Origin: Heterohyrax brucei
Taxonomy: Eukaryota > Chordata > Mammalia > Hyracoidea > Procaviidae
DNA: 64,000 nt
Assembly (NCBI GenBank): GCA_028571685.1
Contig: CM053146.1
Location: forward strand, 19,131,431 to 19,195,430
Reading direction: 5' to 3'
Part shown: positions 1-11,588 of the stretch, in pieces
How positions within the stretch are numbered: position 1 is the stretch's first letter
Layout: each line of letters starts with the position of its first letter
Program-made: the position numbers and the translations under genes
Notes under the pieces: generated by a model
What the model was told of the DNA's origin: nothing
What the model saw: the letters and a program-made list of their open reading frames with translations, nothing else
Databases searched by the model: none

Positions 1-747
1 GTGTCTCATATGAGAACTGTTTCGTACTCAGCATGTGGCTCTCCCTGTTACAGACTCATTTTTGATGGCACATGTTCTCTCTCTTGCCCTTTAGATGGTA
101 CAGAATTTCCAGGATGAATCTTGTTTTATCCTCAGCACATTAAAAGGTAAAAACCATTGCCTCTTCTTTTTTCTTTCTCCTTTAGTTGAAGTCTGTTGGC
201 TGTGGCCCTCAGAGTGAAGGGAGCAGGGCAGAGTTGGATGAGGGAGGGGGACCTGCCTGCCTCCTTGGTGGCCCCTCAAGGGAATGCTTACCTGGGAATA
301 TCCCCTGAGGGAAAGGAGCTATGAGCTTCCTGTGAAACTTAGCCACACAAATGTTAGAACTTGGTGACAATGCCCCCCAAGTCTTGGAAGAAAGGAAAGT
401 CCTGGGCTAGGCAGTTCTCTGTGAGCCTACTGAGTGCGGAGTAGACATAGGGTGCCCTTGAGATTTTGAAAATGAGGGTCTTGAGGGAGATTAAAGGTGG
501 GTACAACAGCTGAGTCTGGGGTCAGAGCACAGGGCCACCAGAGGAAGGTGAGAGAAAAGTGTTAGCACCTTTGTGCGCTCCTAAAGGGAGGACGTGGGTG
601 TGGGTATGGGTGTGTTGTGTGTTGGATGTATGTTTATTCAGAGATGGGTGAGAAAGGAAAGGCAAGTGGTAGCCTTCCTTCGGGCTGGGAGGTGGGTGCA
701 TGGGGTGTGTTAGGATTAAAGTCCTCTCAGCTGGTCATAGGAGTCCT
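1..747. other. Unique non-coding sequence
   Basis: I see no recognisable gene or repeat here. The open frames are short, lack domain-like composition and have no splice-site or codon pattern that persuades me. It could be intronic or intergenic. Confidence 0.5.
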
Positions 748-930
748 CAGATGATGCATACAGTTAATATACTTGCTGCTAACTGCTGAAAGGTTGGAGA
801 TTTGCATCCATTCACAGGGAAGCCTTGGTGACCTGCTTCTGAAAAGTTAGTCTCTGAAAACTCTCTGGTACACATCAGGTCCCCATGGGTTGGAGCTGAC
901 CTGACAGTAACTGATTTTTTTTTATGGAAT
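748..930 (+). repeat. AfroSINE-related SINE, diverged
   Basis: The segment keeps the order of an afrotherian tRNA-derived SINE: a 'gctgctaactgctgaaaggttgg' type box (positions 777-797), then 'acctgcttctgaaaagttag', 'gaaaactctctgg' and an end resembling 'ccatgggttggagctgacctgac', closed by a T-rich tail (916-924). It resembles the longer variant with the 'cttctgaaaaatcagcc' middle section rather than the short form seen at 7416. It is old, with many substitutions and a degraded promoter box. Confidence 0.75.
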
Positions 931-2675
931 CTTAGACCCTAAGCTGCAAGTGAAACTAGTGGCCCTCTTACTCTAGACAGGTGCTCACAAGGGCTGGGAA
1001 CTGTAACTTCCCAAAGAACCACAGCTTGTCAAAAGTCTCTGGACATTTGTCCTTCAGTGCTTGCACCCAGGGCAGTGGTGGAAGAGCCCATTATAAAGAA
1101 GAAGCTAAAAGGCAGGTGCTAAGGTGTGGGTTGAAATACCAACTTGTATCAGCATGTTTTGCTGTTCCGTCTTATTTTAGTGTTATCTGCCCATATTCAG
1201 CCAACATTCATAGTAGGGTGCCCACTGGTACTCTAATCTCTTGTCTTCCTTGACTCACAAATGCCACGACCCTGCTCCTGTCTTCCTGCTAAATGCTCAG
1301 TGTTTCTCTTTTGCAGCAGAGAGCAATGATGGCTACCATGTCATCCTGAAATGTGGACTCTGAGCAGAAGTAGGATGGTGCAGCTGCCTCCAACTCCCAG
1401 CCCCACGGACCCTCTGGATGTAGAATTCTCACCACTGACAGCAGCAGCTAGTGGCAGCAAGGAGGGACCTTGCACAGACCCTGACATCTACAGATCATCG
1501 GCCTGCAGAAACCCATGCACAGTCTCTGGACTATAGAAAGCTAAAGGCTCCTCTTTCCCTTCCTCCTGGCCTTCAGCTTTTAAACTTTCCTTGTTCTTGT
1601 TCTCAGCCTTGCAAAGAGGCAAACTGTAGGGCAGGCTCATTGAGACCCCTTGACCCCTAGCTGAAGGCTGGGTGTGAATGTTCCTTCTGACCCCTGTGCC
1701 TCCAGAGAAAGCTCTGCCTCGCTCTTGTGCCTTCAGCTTCCTCTGTGGCATTGGCTCCGTGAGCAGGTCTGCTACCTGGACGGTGATGGATAGTCTGCCA
1801 CCATTTTCCTGTCATCCCGTTTGTTTCTGTTCTCAGTGACCCTAGTGAGCATTTGTCTCTCCTGTTCTTGGCTGGATTGATGGGAATGGGGTTACTTCTG
1901 TGCCTTCTGCTTCTTTCACTTTGACCCTGTTCCTAACTGCTTGTTACTCTGAAGATACGAGCTCATATCCCTGCACTCATGTGGCAATCCCTGTGATGTG
2001 CGTGTAGGATCAGCCGCATAGATGGTGGGGAAAGGAGTCATTTTCAGGCACATTCTCAGGGATAGAAAAGACCATCTTGAGTGGATTTATAAAATCCCAC
2101 TTTGAGAAGACTGGTTTACCACTGCTGTATTTGCCAAGTGTCCTAGAGACATTGTATTGCCTTCCTCCCCAATTTAAGTGTTTATCTTTTTTCATTTGTA
2201 GAAGGTTAATTGGACCACCTTTCTTCATGGTCTATCTACAGGGCAATTGAAATAACAGTGAGGGTGGTAGGCTCTGAAATTTGTCTTGCCTCTGGCTTCT
2301 GGGATGTAGTGATCTGTGCTGGCCCAGGATTTGGCTAATAAAGATGATTTTGCTAATAAAGATGATTAGCCCCATGACCACCTGAGCAGTTTCTTCCAAC
2401 TTCTGAAGTGGAGCTTCTGGGGACTAGAGTACGAGATCAAAGGTGATCAGGACTGAGTAGACTTTGTATTGCAGAGGAGCAACATACCTGCCCAACATCA
2501 CAGTGATAAGGTAATGGCATAGGGTGACAAGATGCTATGGTACACATAAATTTATCCTACAGGGCAGCATACTTCTGAAAGTGAAAGGAGATTTCTCAGT
2601 AATTATGTCGGGGCAGCAAGTATGGTATTCCTATGGCGTGAAGGTAGGCCCCTGATTCAGTACCTTTTTGGTGGG
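931..2675. other. Unique non-coding sequence
   Basis: No gene or clear interspersed repeat is recognised. The open frames (for example 981-1253 and 1488-1751) overlap one another on both strands and look like chance. The only structure noted is the short tandem duplication at 2334-2369. Confidence 0.5.
2334..2369. repeat. 18-bp tandem duplication
   Basis: Two adjacent copies of an 18-bp unit starting GCTAATAAAGATGATT (2334-2351 and 2352-2369) differ only at the end. This is a simple replication-slippage product with no evident function. Confidence 0.85.
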
Positions 2676-2679
2676 GAGG

Positions 2680-4035
2680 AAAGTAACAGCTTTATTGAAA
2701 TGTAATTCACATAGCATACAGTTTACCCTTTTAAAGTGTCCAATTCTGTGGTTTTAATACATTAGTACATTCATAGTCAATTTTAGAACATTTTCATCAG
2801 CCTCCAAAAAAAACCATGTATACTTTATCAGTCACTTCCTTGCCATTCCCCTAAGTCCCCTAGTTGTAAGCAACCATGAATTTGCTTTCTGTCCCTGTGG
2901 ATTTGCCTGTTCTGGACATTTCATATAAATGGATTGATATAACATGTGACCTTTTTGATGGGCTTCTTTCACTTGTTTCCAAGGTCTGTTCACATTGTAG
3001 CCTGTATCAATACTTGTTTTTTTTGGATGAACAGCATTTGTGGGTATACCACATTTGGTTCATCCGTTCATCAGCTGATGGACATTTGGGTTGTTTTTAC
3101 TTTTTGGCTGTTATGAATAATGCTGCTATGAGTATTTGAGTACAGGTTTTTATGTGGGTGTATACTTTTGTTCTTCTTGAGAATATACCTAGAAGCAGAA
3201 AAGCTGGATCATGGTATCTTTTTGAGGAGCTGCCAAATTGTTTCTCAAAGTGGCTGTACCGTTTTACATTCCTCCTCAACAGTGTATGGGGTTTGAATTT
3301 CTCCATATCCATGCCAACACTTACTGTGTGTCTTTTTTATTATCATAGTGAGTGTGAAGTGGTTTTGTTTGTGTTGTGAAATTCATTTCATTTCCTGGTG
3401 GTTAATAATGTTGGACATCTTTTCTTGTGCTAATTGGCCTGTTTGCATTTGGGTTATTCATCATTGTCAGTTGTGTAAGTTACGTGTTTTGTGTTAAGTC
3501 GTTTTTCAGATATATAAATTTACAAAACATTTTCCTCCTCTTATTTGGGTTCTCTTTTCACTTTCTTGATGGTGTCCTTTGGAAAATGGAAGTTTTAAGT
3601 TTTGGTGCTGTCCAGTATATTTTTTGTTTTGTTGCTTGTGCTTTTCATGTCTGTCGTGTCGTTGTCTAAGAAATTATTGCCTAACCCAAGGTCAAGAAAA
3701 TTACCCCTCTGTTTAAAGAGTTTTGTAGTTTTAGCTCTTAAGTTTGAGTCTTAGATCCCTTTTGAGTTTATTTTTGTCTGTGGTGTGAGGTAGGAGTCCA
3801 TCTTCTTTCTTTTGCATGTGGAAATCCAGCTGTCCCAGCACCATTTGTTGTAAAGGCTATTTCTCCACTGAATGGATTTGATACCTTTATTAAGGTCACC
3901 TGATACTCCTAGAGCCTTTTTTCTTCTGGACCACAGTGCTGTCGTTGGGAAGCTTACCTTCTTACTGCGTGCTTGGCATCAGTACTCCTACAGCTGGTTT
4001 TCTGTTTTATTTGTTAATGTCTGCCGCTTTTACCT
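2680..4035 (-). mobile_element. Old L1 LINE 3' part, antisense
   Basis: Read on the minus strand, this is the C-terminal part of L1 ORF2 followed by the 3' end. Plus-strand landmarks are the 'ggacatttgggttgtttttac', 'aataatgctgctatgagt' and 'ccagcaccatttgttgtaaagg' blocks, which are the complements of well-known ORF2 C-terminal codons. All frames are broken by stops and indels, so this is an ancient mammalian L1 (L1M age) truncated at its 5' end. It abuts an LTR at 4036. Confidence 0.85.
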
Positions 4036-4520
4036 GTGTCTTAGTCATCTAGTGCTGCTATAACAGAAATACCATGAGTGGATGGCTTTAACAAAGACAA
4101 ATTCATTTTCTCATAGTCTAATAGGCTAGAAAGAAACCACGGGGGCATAGTGGTTAATTGTTACATCTGCTAACCAAAAGATTGGCAGTTTAAATCTGGC
4201 AGGCTCTCCTTGGAAACTCTATAGGGCAATTCTGCTCTGACCCATAGGGTCTGCGAGTCTGAATCGACTTACTAACCCACAGTGTGTGGTGATATGAAGT
4301 TCACAACTCTTTGGTCACCTCACTTTCCTTTTATCTCTTGTGGGTGCAGGCCACACCCCAAGGAAACGCCCTTTGCACTTTGTCAGGGGCGTGACCTGGT
4401 AAAGGGTGTTAAAATTCCACCCTAGTTCTTACAAACGTGGGATGACCATAATATTGGGAATCATGGACCAGCCAAGTTGATTACATACATTGTTGGAGGA
4501 TATCATTCAATCCATGACAC
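4036..4520 (-). repeat. MaLR-type solo LTR, antisense, split by a SINE
   Basis: The minus-strand reading begins TGTCATGGATTGAAT (near 4518) and ends with ...GACTAAGACAC (4036), so it has the TG...CA ends of an LTR. The body resembles ERVL-MaLR (MLT1/MST-like) LTRs, with 'gtgctgctataacagaaata' and 'gtggatggcttta' on the plus strand. There is no internal retroviral coding region. An AfroSINE occupies 4133-4288. Part of the LTR middle is missing compared with the copy at 25412. The family name is from memory. Confidence 0.65.
4133..4288 (+). repeat. AfroSINE inserted in LTR
   Basis: Sense copy with head 'ccacgggggcatagtggtta', a middle 'ctaaccaaaagattggcag', 'ccttggaaactctatagggc' and the end 'gagtctgaatcgactta'. 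It splits the MaLR-type LTR in two and so postdates it. Such SINEs are tRNA-derived, transcribed by RNA polymerase III and mobilised in trans by LINE machinery. Confidence 0.9.
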
Positions 4521-4609
4521 CCTCTGTGGACAAAGTTAACTCTGCTACATTTCTTGGTGTACTGGTCCAGCTCCACACACCCATCCTAAGGAAGGTCAGG
4601 ACCAATCAT

Positions 4610-4735
4610 TTTCTTTTTGGATGATGAAAGAGCTGAGTTACAGAGAAATGGACTAATATGCTGAAGGCTCCATTGCCCATTGCTGGCAGCACCTGGACTA
4701 GAACCTTGGTCTTTTTGCCTTCAGCTCCTCAGGAA
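4610..4735 (-). repeat. MIR fragment, antisense (probable)
   Basis: The order 'gatgaaagagctgagttacagagaaatggac ... aaggctccattgcc ... ctggactagaacct' fits the complement of the MIR core and 3' part ('gatgaggaaactgaggctcagag ... ggtcacacagc ... gattcgaacccagg'). It is heavily diverged. Confidence 0.5.
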
Positions 4736-6469
4736 GGAATCTGTAATCACTAAGTGATACCATTATCCAAGCCAAAATAATGCCAGGCTAAATTTTCTTG
4801 ATTAAAAGAAATGTTTTTTATTAATTCGGAAACGGAGTCTGATAAAGGTCTGACACCTGACTTTCTGGTAGTAGAACCTTCCATTCCCTGACACTGCCCA
4901 ATGAATCAGCTCTTCTTGCTTTTTTCCTGATGGCTGTAGTTAAATCTTACAGGATGATTCCTTACGTATAAATGTGTTTGTCCAGTTACAGAGAAGTAGA
5001 AAATAGTAAGTGCCCCCAAACTAGCCTATCCATGATAATTTTGTACAGAAAATAACAGCAGCTTGTCCTCTCCAAGGGGGTCAGGTGAGCTAAAGTTGTA
5101 GGCTTTATTTTTCCTTTTACTCAAGTGTGAACAAGCTGTATCCCTCCCTCTCCTGCCCACTGTGTTTCCTGTGAGCTCTGAGTCCAGAGGCTGGACCTGC
5201 TGGGCAGGTCAGTCTCCCTTCCACCCCTGCCCTGCCAGTGTTCTAGGCTGTGGCTTCGTGGCAGTTGCGTATTAAAGTGAACCTCAGAGGCATAGATACA
5301 CATACATATGCTCAGGCCAATGCTGTTTCACTGTTAAACAGTAAGTGTTTACCAGATTGCACCCATACAGTGAAATGACAGAGACTTTTGACAAAGACAG
5401 TAGAATTTGCTGGGTGTTCAGTAGGGTGTTTAGACTTACTTTGGGGTCCTAAGCAAAGGTCAGATGTTGCCCATGTGACCTCTTGCCAAGGCAGCTCTTG
5501 GCCCTTTAAGAAGAGCCATTAACCTAGAGAGAGCGTTATAGGGGACAGACTGGGTCCGGCTGAGCAGCATGTCACAAGCTTCCAAATCCAGCGTTGCTGC
5601 AAGGGCTAGCCGGAGTTACTTAAGGTCTGAAAATCATTAACAAGTTGATGAAAAATGGAAAAGCCTCTTTGGCTGTTGTCAGTAGAGCAGAGGGAGAAAG
5701 CCCTTGGGCACTTGAAGGTGGAAAAGCAGAGAATGTGTGTGGAGGGAGGAGGAAAGAATAAGCCTGGCTATTGCCAGAGGTGCGGAAGGAGGGAAGAGGG
5801 AAAACTAGGGGTCCTAGCCCCCAAACCTGCCCTCAGCATGAGTTACTTTGTATCTCTGCCTCCTCTCCTTAAAAATAAAAGCTAGGTGACAGACATTGGG
5901 AGCCTTCTGGTGACCAGAGGTGGCCAGGCCTTCCTGATGTTGCCATTATACAGTCCTGCAATGGAAAGCTTGAGGGAAAGGAGGGGGTGTTCCTCCCCAC
6001 GTGAGTTCCCTCTTGTCCTCATTTTTCACTGTGTGGTATGTTGGTGTGAGTCATCCTCTTGGCCATGTCTGAGAACTAAAGCCATCTTACAACTGGCCAC
6101 TCAGTGGGCAGGTGCAGGGCAGCCTCCTGTGTTGTCTGCTAGTCTGGGATTGTCTTCCATGTCAGCCAGGTTTGTGCGTGTGTCATTAGATGCCCTGTGT
6201 GAGTATATACGTGTGCTTGTTATACACAGGGAGCCTTCTTTGCATTCATACTTGGCATGAGCGTGCCCTGAGAGCCTAGTGAGGTGTGCTTACTCGTGTT
6301 ACCTGAGCACACACCTCTACTGAATTTGGGGGAGACAAACTCCCTGAGGAGTCGGATAGTTCCCTTTTCATCTTAAGTGACACTTCTGGAGGGTGAGTCA
6401 TTGACAAAGTTGGTTCAGGTACAGATAGGCTAAACAAAAATTAGTTTCCATCAGGTTATTCCTGGTAAC
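4736..6469. other. Unique non-coding sequence
   Basis: No gene or clear repeat is recognised. Frames at 5655-5885 and 5886-6260 abut but do not resemble any family I know. An AATAAA occurs near 5872 without other support for a transcript end. Confidence 0.45.
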
Positions 6470-6630
6470 CCAGTGTGTATCAAAATAGAACCATGCTCCA
6501 TAGGGTTTTCAGTGACTGATTTGTCGTCAGTAGACCGCCAGACTCCTCTTCTGAGTTGCTTCTGGGTGGGTGGGCTCAAACAGACAGCCTTTCCATTAGC
6601 AGCCAAGCACGTTAACCACCAAGGTCCAGT
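6470..6630 (-). repeat. AfroSINE, antisense, diverged
   Basis: The plus strand shows complements of SINE blocks: 'agaaccatgctccatagggttttcag', 'gcagccaagcacgttaaccacc' and 'aaggtccag'. It belongs to the longer variant with the extra middle section. Confidence 0.75.
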
Positions 6631-7415
6631 CTTACCAGGGGTTGGTAAACTGTACCCATGCACCAAGCCTAGCTCACTGCCTGTTTTGGCAGTGATTTCA
6701 TGATAAGGAAACACTGCCTTTGAGCCCAGTTAAGTGCAGTGTTACCCTCCTACCACCAGCAAACCACGTTTTCATTAGGAGACCTCTGTTACAGAGAAGT
6801 GTGCTTAATTATTATATTTTGAATCTCATTAATAAAAGATTTCTGGAATTATATTTTTCTTTTAATACCTTCACAGTAGTTACTTTGTTTCTCGGCTGTC
6901 AAAACTTAAACTATTTCTGATCTAGCCTTGTTGGCTGTTGATCAAGACCTCCATTACCTCTACCTCTGCTGGATTATTTTGAAGAACATTCCAGACAATC
7001 AGAACTATTTTAAATAATAGGAAACATAGTTTTGTTTTGAGCTCTGAAGCAAGACAAGCATTCAATGAGATGTCTTTGTGTTGCTTCTTGTCTGTGTGTC
7101 TTTTACTTTCTGTGAAGGCTAGTGAGTCAGCGTTCAAGGTTCTGGTCCTTCAGCTTGCCCTTTGGGAGCCTGCCCCAGCTTCTCTGTGCGAATTTTAACT
7201 CTTTTTCCCTCCTGCTGTGGCTTCTGGAGACCTGTTGGGCCTGAGCCTGGGCCTGTGTTGATTCCTGGGAGTTGAGAAAAGTTGTGTGGAGAAGGGTTTT
7301 TGTCTGGTGTTAACAGTGTCGCTGACTATGGTGGGCACTGGCTTTTGGACTTAGGTTAATTGAACACTCCTGTCCACAGTGGTGCAGCCTGACATTAAAC
7401 TCCAGCTAGTGTCAT
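6631..7415. other. Unique non-coding sequence, locally AT-rich
   Basis: No recognisable gene or repeat. The part at about 6780-7060 is more AT-rich than its surroundings and could be an unrecognised old repeat or a conserved non-coding block. The sequence alone does not decide. Confidence 0.4.
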
Positions 7416-7566
7416 GGGAAACCTTTATGGTTTAGTGACTAATAGTTGGGCTGCTAACTAAATGATCCACAGTTTGAATCTACCAGGCACTCCTTGGAAA
7501 CTCTATGGAGCAGTTCTACTCTGTCCTATAGCATTGTTATGAGTTGAAATCAACTCAGTGGCAACA
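7416..7566 (+). repeat. AfroSINE
   Basis: Sense copy with 'gggaaacctttatggtttagtg' head, 'gggctgctaactaaatgatcc', 'ccttggaaactctatggagcagttctactctgtcctatag' and 'gagttgaaatcaactcagtggc' end. It is followed at once by a GT microsatellite, suggesting that the SINE's GT/T-rich tail seeded the repeat. Confidence 0.92.
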
Positions 7567-7593
7567 GTGTGTGTGTGTGTGTGTGTGTGTGTG
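7567..7593. repeat. (GT)n microsatellite
   Basis: About 13 uninterrupted GT units directly after the AfroSINE end. Confidence 0.95.
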
Positions 7594-8980
7594 CTCCATA
7601 AAAACCACCCTTTATGCATTTTGCTCCTCACTTCCAGTGGTCCTAGACTAGGCTCTCATAAGAAAGGAGTGGCATATGCTGACCTGACCTTCATGATTCT
7701 GGAAGGGCTTCCTTCCGGTGCCCAGATGTCTGGTTCTACCTTGCAAGGTGGGGAACCTTGGAAGAAGCTAGAGGGAACTCAGATCCCAGCCTCACAGGGA
7801 ATCCTGTGTGCTATGGCTCCACTTCCAGCTGATGGCCTTGGCCTCCCTGTTACTTTCTCCAATGTCTGGACAGTGGAGGCTGCCATACAGCCCTTGTTAG
7901 TGACAGTCATAGGTAGTAGCTGTATCACAGCTGGTGGCCCACTAGCCTCTCCTTTCCTTCCTTGTTCTCTGTATCCTCATTCAGCTGTCTGAGAGGAGGC
8001 ACCATGGGCCCAGTTTTGCATGTGAGGCATCGAGACTAGAAAAGAGGCCCAGGGTTGAGCCCAGATGAGAACCCAGGCATCTATCTTTGATGTGCAGTGG
8101 CTGTGGCTGGAGACTGAGTCTGCTGCAGCACTGCCTTCATCACTGGGTGGGTGCCTCTGATGGAAGCAGCTCTCACCCTTACAGGCAGGCGAGAAGGGGA
8201 TTGTTTCGTGCCTCTCCCCTGACCCACTTGGCTATGTAAGATCTTGGTTGCTGTGCTCTCTAATGTTTTTGTATGTAAATGATTTCTTCCCTAAAATGCC
8301 TCTTCCTTGTTTGTCTTTTGATTGGGTGATTTCTTTTTCAGAAGGTGGTGGGAGCATCTGTTAGGGTGGTGTGCCCCTGGGGTGCAGGAAGTGGATGTGA
8401 TGTGGGCCTGGGCAAGTGGACCTCCACACTGAAACTGTCCTACTGCCACGTTTTTGTACCTGCAATAAAGCATATTTTGCACTTGTTACTGTATGTACTG
8501 GTATGCTTATGAGTAATCTGTCTGGATCTGTGCTTGAGTCAGAGGGCAAATAAAACTTGTTTGTAAGAAGGCCCCATGGTTTGGGTCTGGGTCTTTGAAA
8601 CTGGATGAGTGGGTGAGTTGTGTTGCCTGTTTGCAGTGCCACCACCTACCCTGGTCCCTTATTACCTCCTATGGAGTCACGGCTGCAGGGTTTTCTAAAC
8701 CAGTCCCTCTGCTGCTCGCAGACCCCCTCCCCAGACTTTACTGTCTCTGAACTCTCCTTCCAGCAGTGTTATGTTTCATTAAAATATTTGCGCTCACGTT
8801 GCTCAGAGCTGTGACTCCCCTGTGACTGTGCATAGTCACCCCATGTCTACTGTCCCTGTCCGCACGTGCTCCAGGCCTAGTTGGCTATGTCCTGCTTTGC
8901 CACTTCATGCTGATAAGATGCTCCCTCTCCTTCTAACCTGCCTGCACTTCCCACGAGAGGAGTAGCAGGGAAGATGAGGA
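7594..8980. other. Unique non-coding sequence with two poly(A) signals
   Basis: No recognisable coding exon or repeat. It contains two canonical AATAAA hexamers 85 bp apart (8464 and 8549), each followed by a GT/T-rich stretch. This leaves open that part of the stretch is the 3' UTR of an unseen transcript on the plus strand. Confidence 0.4.
8464..8554 (+). promoter_or_regulatory. Candidate tandem polyadenylation signals
   Basis: AATAAA at 8464-8469 is followed by 'acttgttactgtatgtactg', and AATAAA at 8549-8554 by 'acttgtttgtaag'. A hexamer plus a U/GU-rich downstream element is the usual layout of a mammalian cleavage site. No exon upstream could be recognised, so this may be chance. Confidence 0.25.
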
Positions 8981-8989
8981 CAAGGAGGG

Positions 8990-9150
8990 GTTAAGGGCCT
9001 TGGGTTGGAGTCTAGATCTGTGTGATTTTGAGCAAGTTACTTAACCTCCAGCCTTAGTATTCTCATCTCTGAAATGGGAATGCTAACTGCCTTGCAAGTT
9101 TGCAAGGGTGGGCAGAGGGCCTGTGAAGTAATGGGCACAGATTGACACAT
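8990..9150 (+). repeat. MIR fragment
   Basis: Contains the MIR series 'ggagtctagatctg ... gagcaagttacttaacctc ... ctcatctctgaaatggga', typical of the sense MIR core and 3' part. This ancient tRNA-derived SINE is shared across mammals. Confidence 0.8.
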
Positions 9151-10867
9151 ATGGTTCCTAGTGAAATGGGAACGGTGTGGGCAGAAGTTCTGAAGTGGGT
9201 CATAGGATATACCAAGGCTAGGGAAGGGAAAGGGGGTTGGATAATGTAGGACGAGGTGACACAGGTCACCAGCACCTGTGGAACTCTGCAAAGCTTGAGG
9301 ACCTTGGTCTTCAATCTCGGGAAGCTGATTGGAGTTGTGAAAGCTGTTGATGGAACCCCTGGGAAAGCAAAAGAGACCCTCTGGGTGCCTCATGGAGGTC
9401 ACTAGCCCTCTACCCTACTCTGGGTCTACGATTGGCAGCTAGACTTGCCACTTCTGAGTTGAGAAATCCTGGGCTGCAGCAGCTCCCAGATGGCTGACCA
9501 GCCAAGCCCCTGCAGAGTAGAACCTGGCCTCTGCTTAGACTGTCATTGGGGATGGTCCCTGGAGCATGGCTCATGGGGACCAAACCTCTAGGAACCTAGA
9601 GGGTGAGCTGCTGGGTAGCCTATGTGGGTAGGAGGAAATCATCCTGCATGGCTCTGGGGAATCCTTACAGCTTGTGGACACAGCACGGTAGTCTACGAAG
9701 GGTGGTATCCAGGCAGGTTCTTCCATTCCAGCCAAACAGCCATCTGAGCAGAGCTGGCTTTCCCTCCACACCCTTTTCCAGCCAGAGCCATGTAGACTTC
9801 CCTCAGCACAGTGGTCATGTCCTTACTGGTCCTCTCTGAGGGAGCTGCTGGAGCAGCTTCCGTGCTCAGACACAGGAGGGGTCTGCAGGCAGAGTGCAGA
9901 GGCTAGGACCCACACTCAAGCCCAAGCCCCCAAGAGCACATGCCTCCTGGAGAGGGCTGCTCCTCCCCCACACCCTTCCCACTCCACCCTCTTCCGTAGC
10001 CCTGTCCCTTCACACTAGGGACACGGGTGGGAGGTTTGGCTGTGTTGAACATTAACCTGCCTTGATTGGGTGGATCAATATTTAAACTCAATTACAAGGG
10101 AAAGGGGTTATCTGGAGAGGGCTTATCAGCAGGGACAGCTATTGGGATATCTGATAAGCCCTACAGGCTGATACGGAGTAGGGGAAGGTGCTGGCTCCAA
10201 CATGTGTCCAGACAGGAGACAGGTAGGCAGAAGAAGACCAGCCTGCCTGCTTTCCTGCCTCCGTTCCTCTCCTTTCTTTCCTCCCTCCTTTTCTCCTTCC
10301 CTTGTTCTTTCCCTCTTTTCTCCCTCTCTTCCTGCTCCTTTCCTTTCAGAAGAGGCCCAGGGTGGGGAAAGGTGGAAGAAAACCTTCCTCTATTCCCTTT
10401 TTTATTCAGCACGAGGGGGTGCATGTGGTGCTTTGCCGGCTGCAACAGAGTCGTGGAACTCACCAGTCCTCGCTTTTCCTCCTCTCCTTCCTCCAGGCTT
10501 CCAGGGGCTTCTGTGCTTGACCTACAGTGGTGAGTTTGTCTCCTCCACTGGGTGGAACCCCTTGAGGACAGGGTCTCTTTGGCTGTTCCCTTCATCTAGT
10601 GGTTCTGCCATTGTCTGGGGCCTCAGAATCCCCCATGTAACATCTGGCTTCCTTGTGGAGGAACAAAACCTGCAATTTGGAAGAGGTTTTAAAGACCAGG
10701 TTATCACTTCAGCTCACAAAAACACTGGATAAACACGGTCACAGGGCCCTGCCCAACTGCTTGGCTGAGTTGCCTGGGGAAACCGTTCAGGCTATAGTCC
10801 CTGTGTTCTCTGCCAGATGGCATTTAAGAAAATAAATAATGAAGTCCACCAAAATGGATGACAAAAG
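9151..10867. other. Unique non-coding sequence with polypyrimidine tract
   Basis: No gene recognised. Several overlapping open frames at 10066-10732 arise from the C/T-rich tract at 10245-10345, which lacks stop codons, and are not credible proteins. Confidence 0.45.
10245..10345. repeat. Polypyrimidine (CCTTT)-rich tract
   Basis: About 100 bp of almost pure C/T on the plus strand with irregular CCTTTC/CCTCC blocks and very few interruptions. Such tracts can adopt triplex (H-DNA) structure, but function is not shown. Confidence 0.8.
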
Positions 10868-11080
10868 AAATTGCTAACACTCGTGGAGTCACCTCTGGGA
10901 CAGGTCTGTCCTGAGGACTGGAGATAGCAGTGCTCACAACAGCCACTTTAGGTACCACCACCATCGTATCTACTTTAAGAAAGAGGCACTGAAGCCAAGA
11001 GAGGGTGATTTACGTCACCCAAGGTAGGGTTTGCAGCCATGAGATCTGCTTCCAGCCCGTGCACCACTCAGGTCTCAGTT
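10868..11080 (-). repeat. MIR, antisense
   Basis: The plus strand shows 'ctcacaacagccactttaggtaccaccacc', then 'aagaaagaggcactgaagccaagagagggtga', 'cacccaaggtagg' and 'tgcttccagcccgtgcaccac', in the order of a reverse-complement MIR. Confidence 0.8.
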
Positions 11081-11159
11081 CTTGAGACACAAACTCAGGG
11101 CAAAAATATAGTCAAAAGTGGGCTGATCCATAGGGCCATGCATCAGTACCCTCACATCT

Positions 11160-11335
11160 ATTTTTTTTTTAAGTACCGTTTATTTTATTGTTGAGACTAT
11201 ACACAGCAAATCATACTAATTCAGTGGTTTCTCCACGTATCTTTTGGTGACACTGATAACATTCTTTGAGTTGTGTAACCATTCTCACCCTACTTTTCTG
11301 AGTTGTCCCCCCCATGCATTCATTTTTTTAAGCCA
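11160..11335 (-). repeat. L1 3'-UTR-like fragment, antisense
   Basis: A T9 run followed by 'tgttgagactatacacagcaaatcatac', 'cattctttgagttgtgtaaccattctcaccctacttttctgagttgt'. The same arrangement recurs at 18165-18340 and, more diverged, at 26605. I read these as the poly(A)-proximal end of an old L1 inserted in reverse. The exact family is not certain. Confidence 0.55.
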
Positions 11336-11461
11336 ATAGTCATCTGAGCCCTTGGTGTGTCCGACACTGGGCTGTGTGTGTGGAATGCAGGGGTGGGGGC
11401 AGGGTTAAAGACAGGCCATGGTAGCCACTCATTTTCTTTACCTCTTCCAAACCAAATTCAT

Positions 11462-11576
11462 TGTTGAGTGAATACCGGCTCATGATGACCCTAGAGAACA
11501 CAGTAGAACTGCCCCATAGAGTTTGCAAAGGTTAACAGCTGTAGCTGTTAACCACTATGCAGCCAGGTTTCCTGAT
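11462..11576 (-). repeat. AfroSINE, antisense, internally deleted
   Basis: The plus strand reads 'ggctcatgatgaccctagagaacacagtagaactgccccatagagtttgcaaagg', then jumps to 'ttaaccactatgcagccaggtttcc'. The central section is lost. Confidence 0.85.
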
Positions 11577-11588
11577 CTCCTCCGCACC

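Noticed and set aside
10066..10732. Several overlapping 60-176-codon frames on both strands.
   Set aside because: They are produced by the polypyrimidine tract at 10245-10345, which contains no stop codons in any frame. The predicted proteins are low-complexity.
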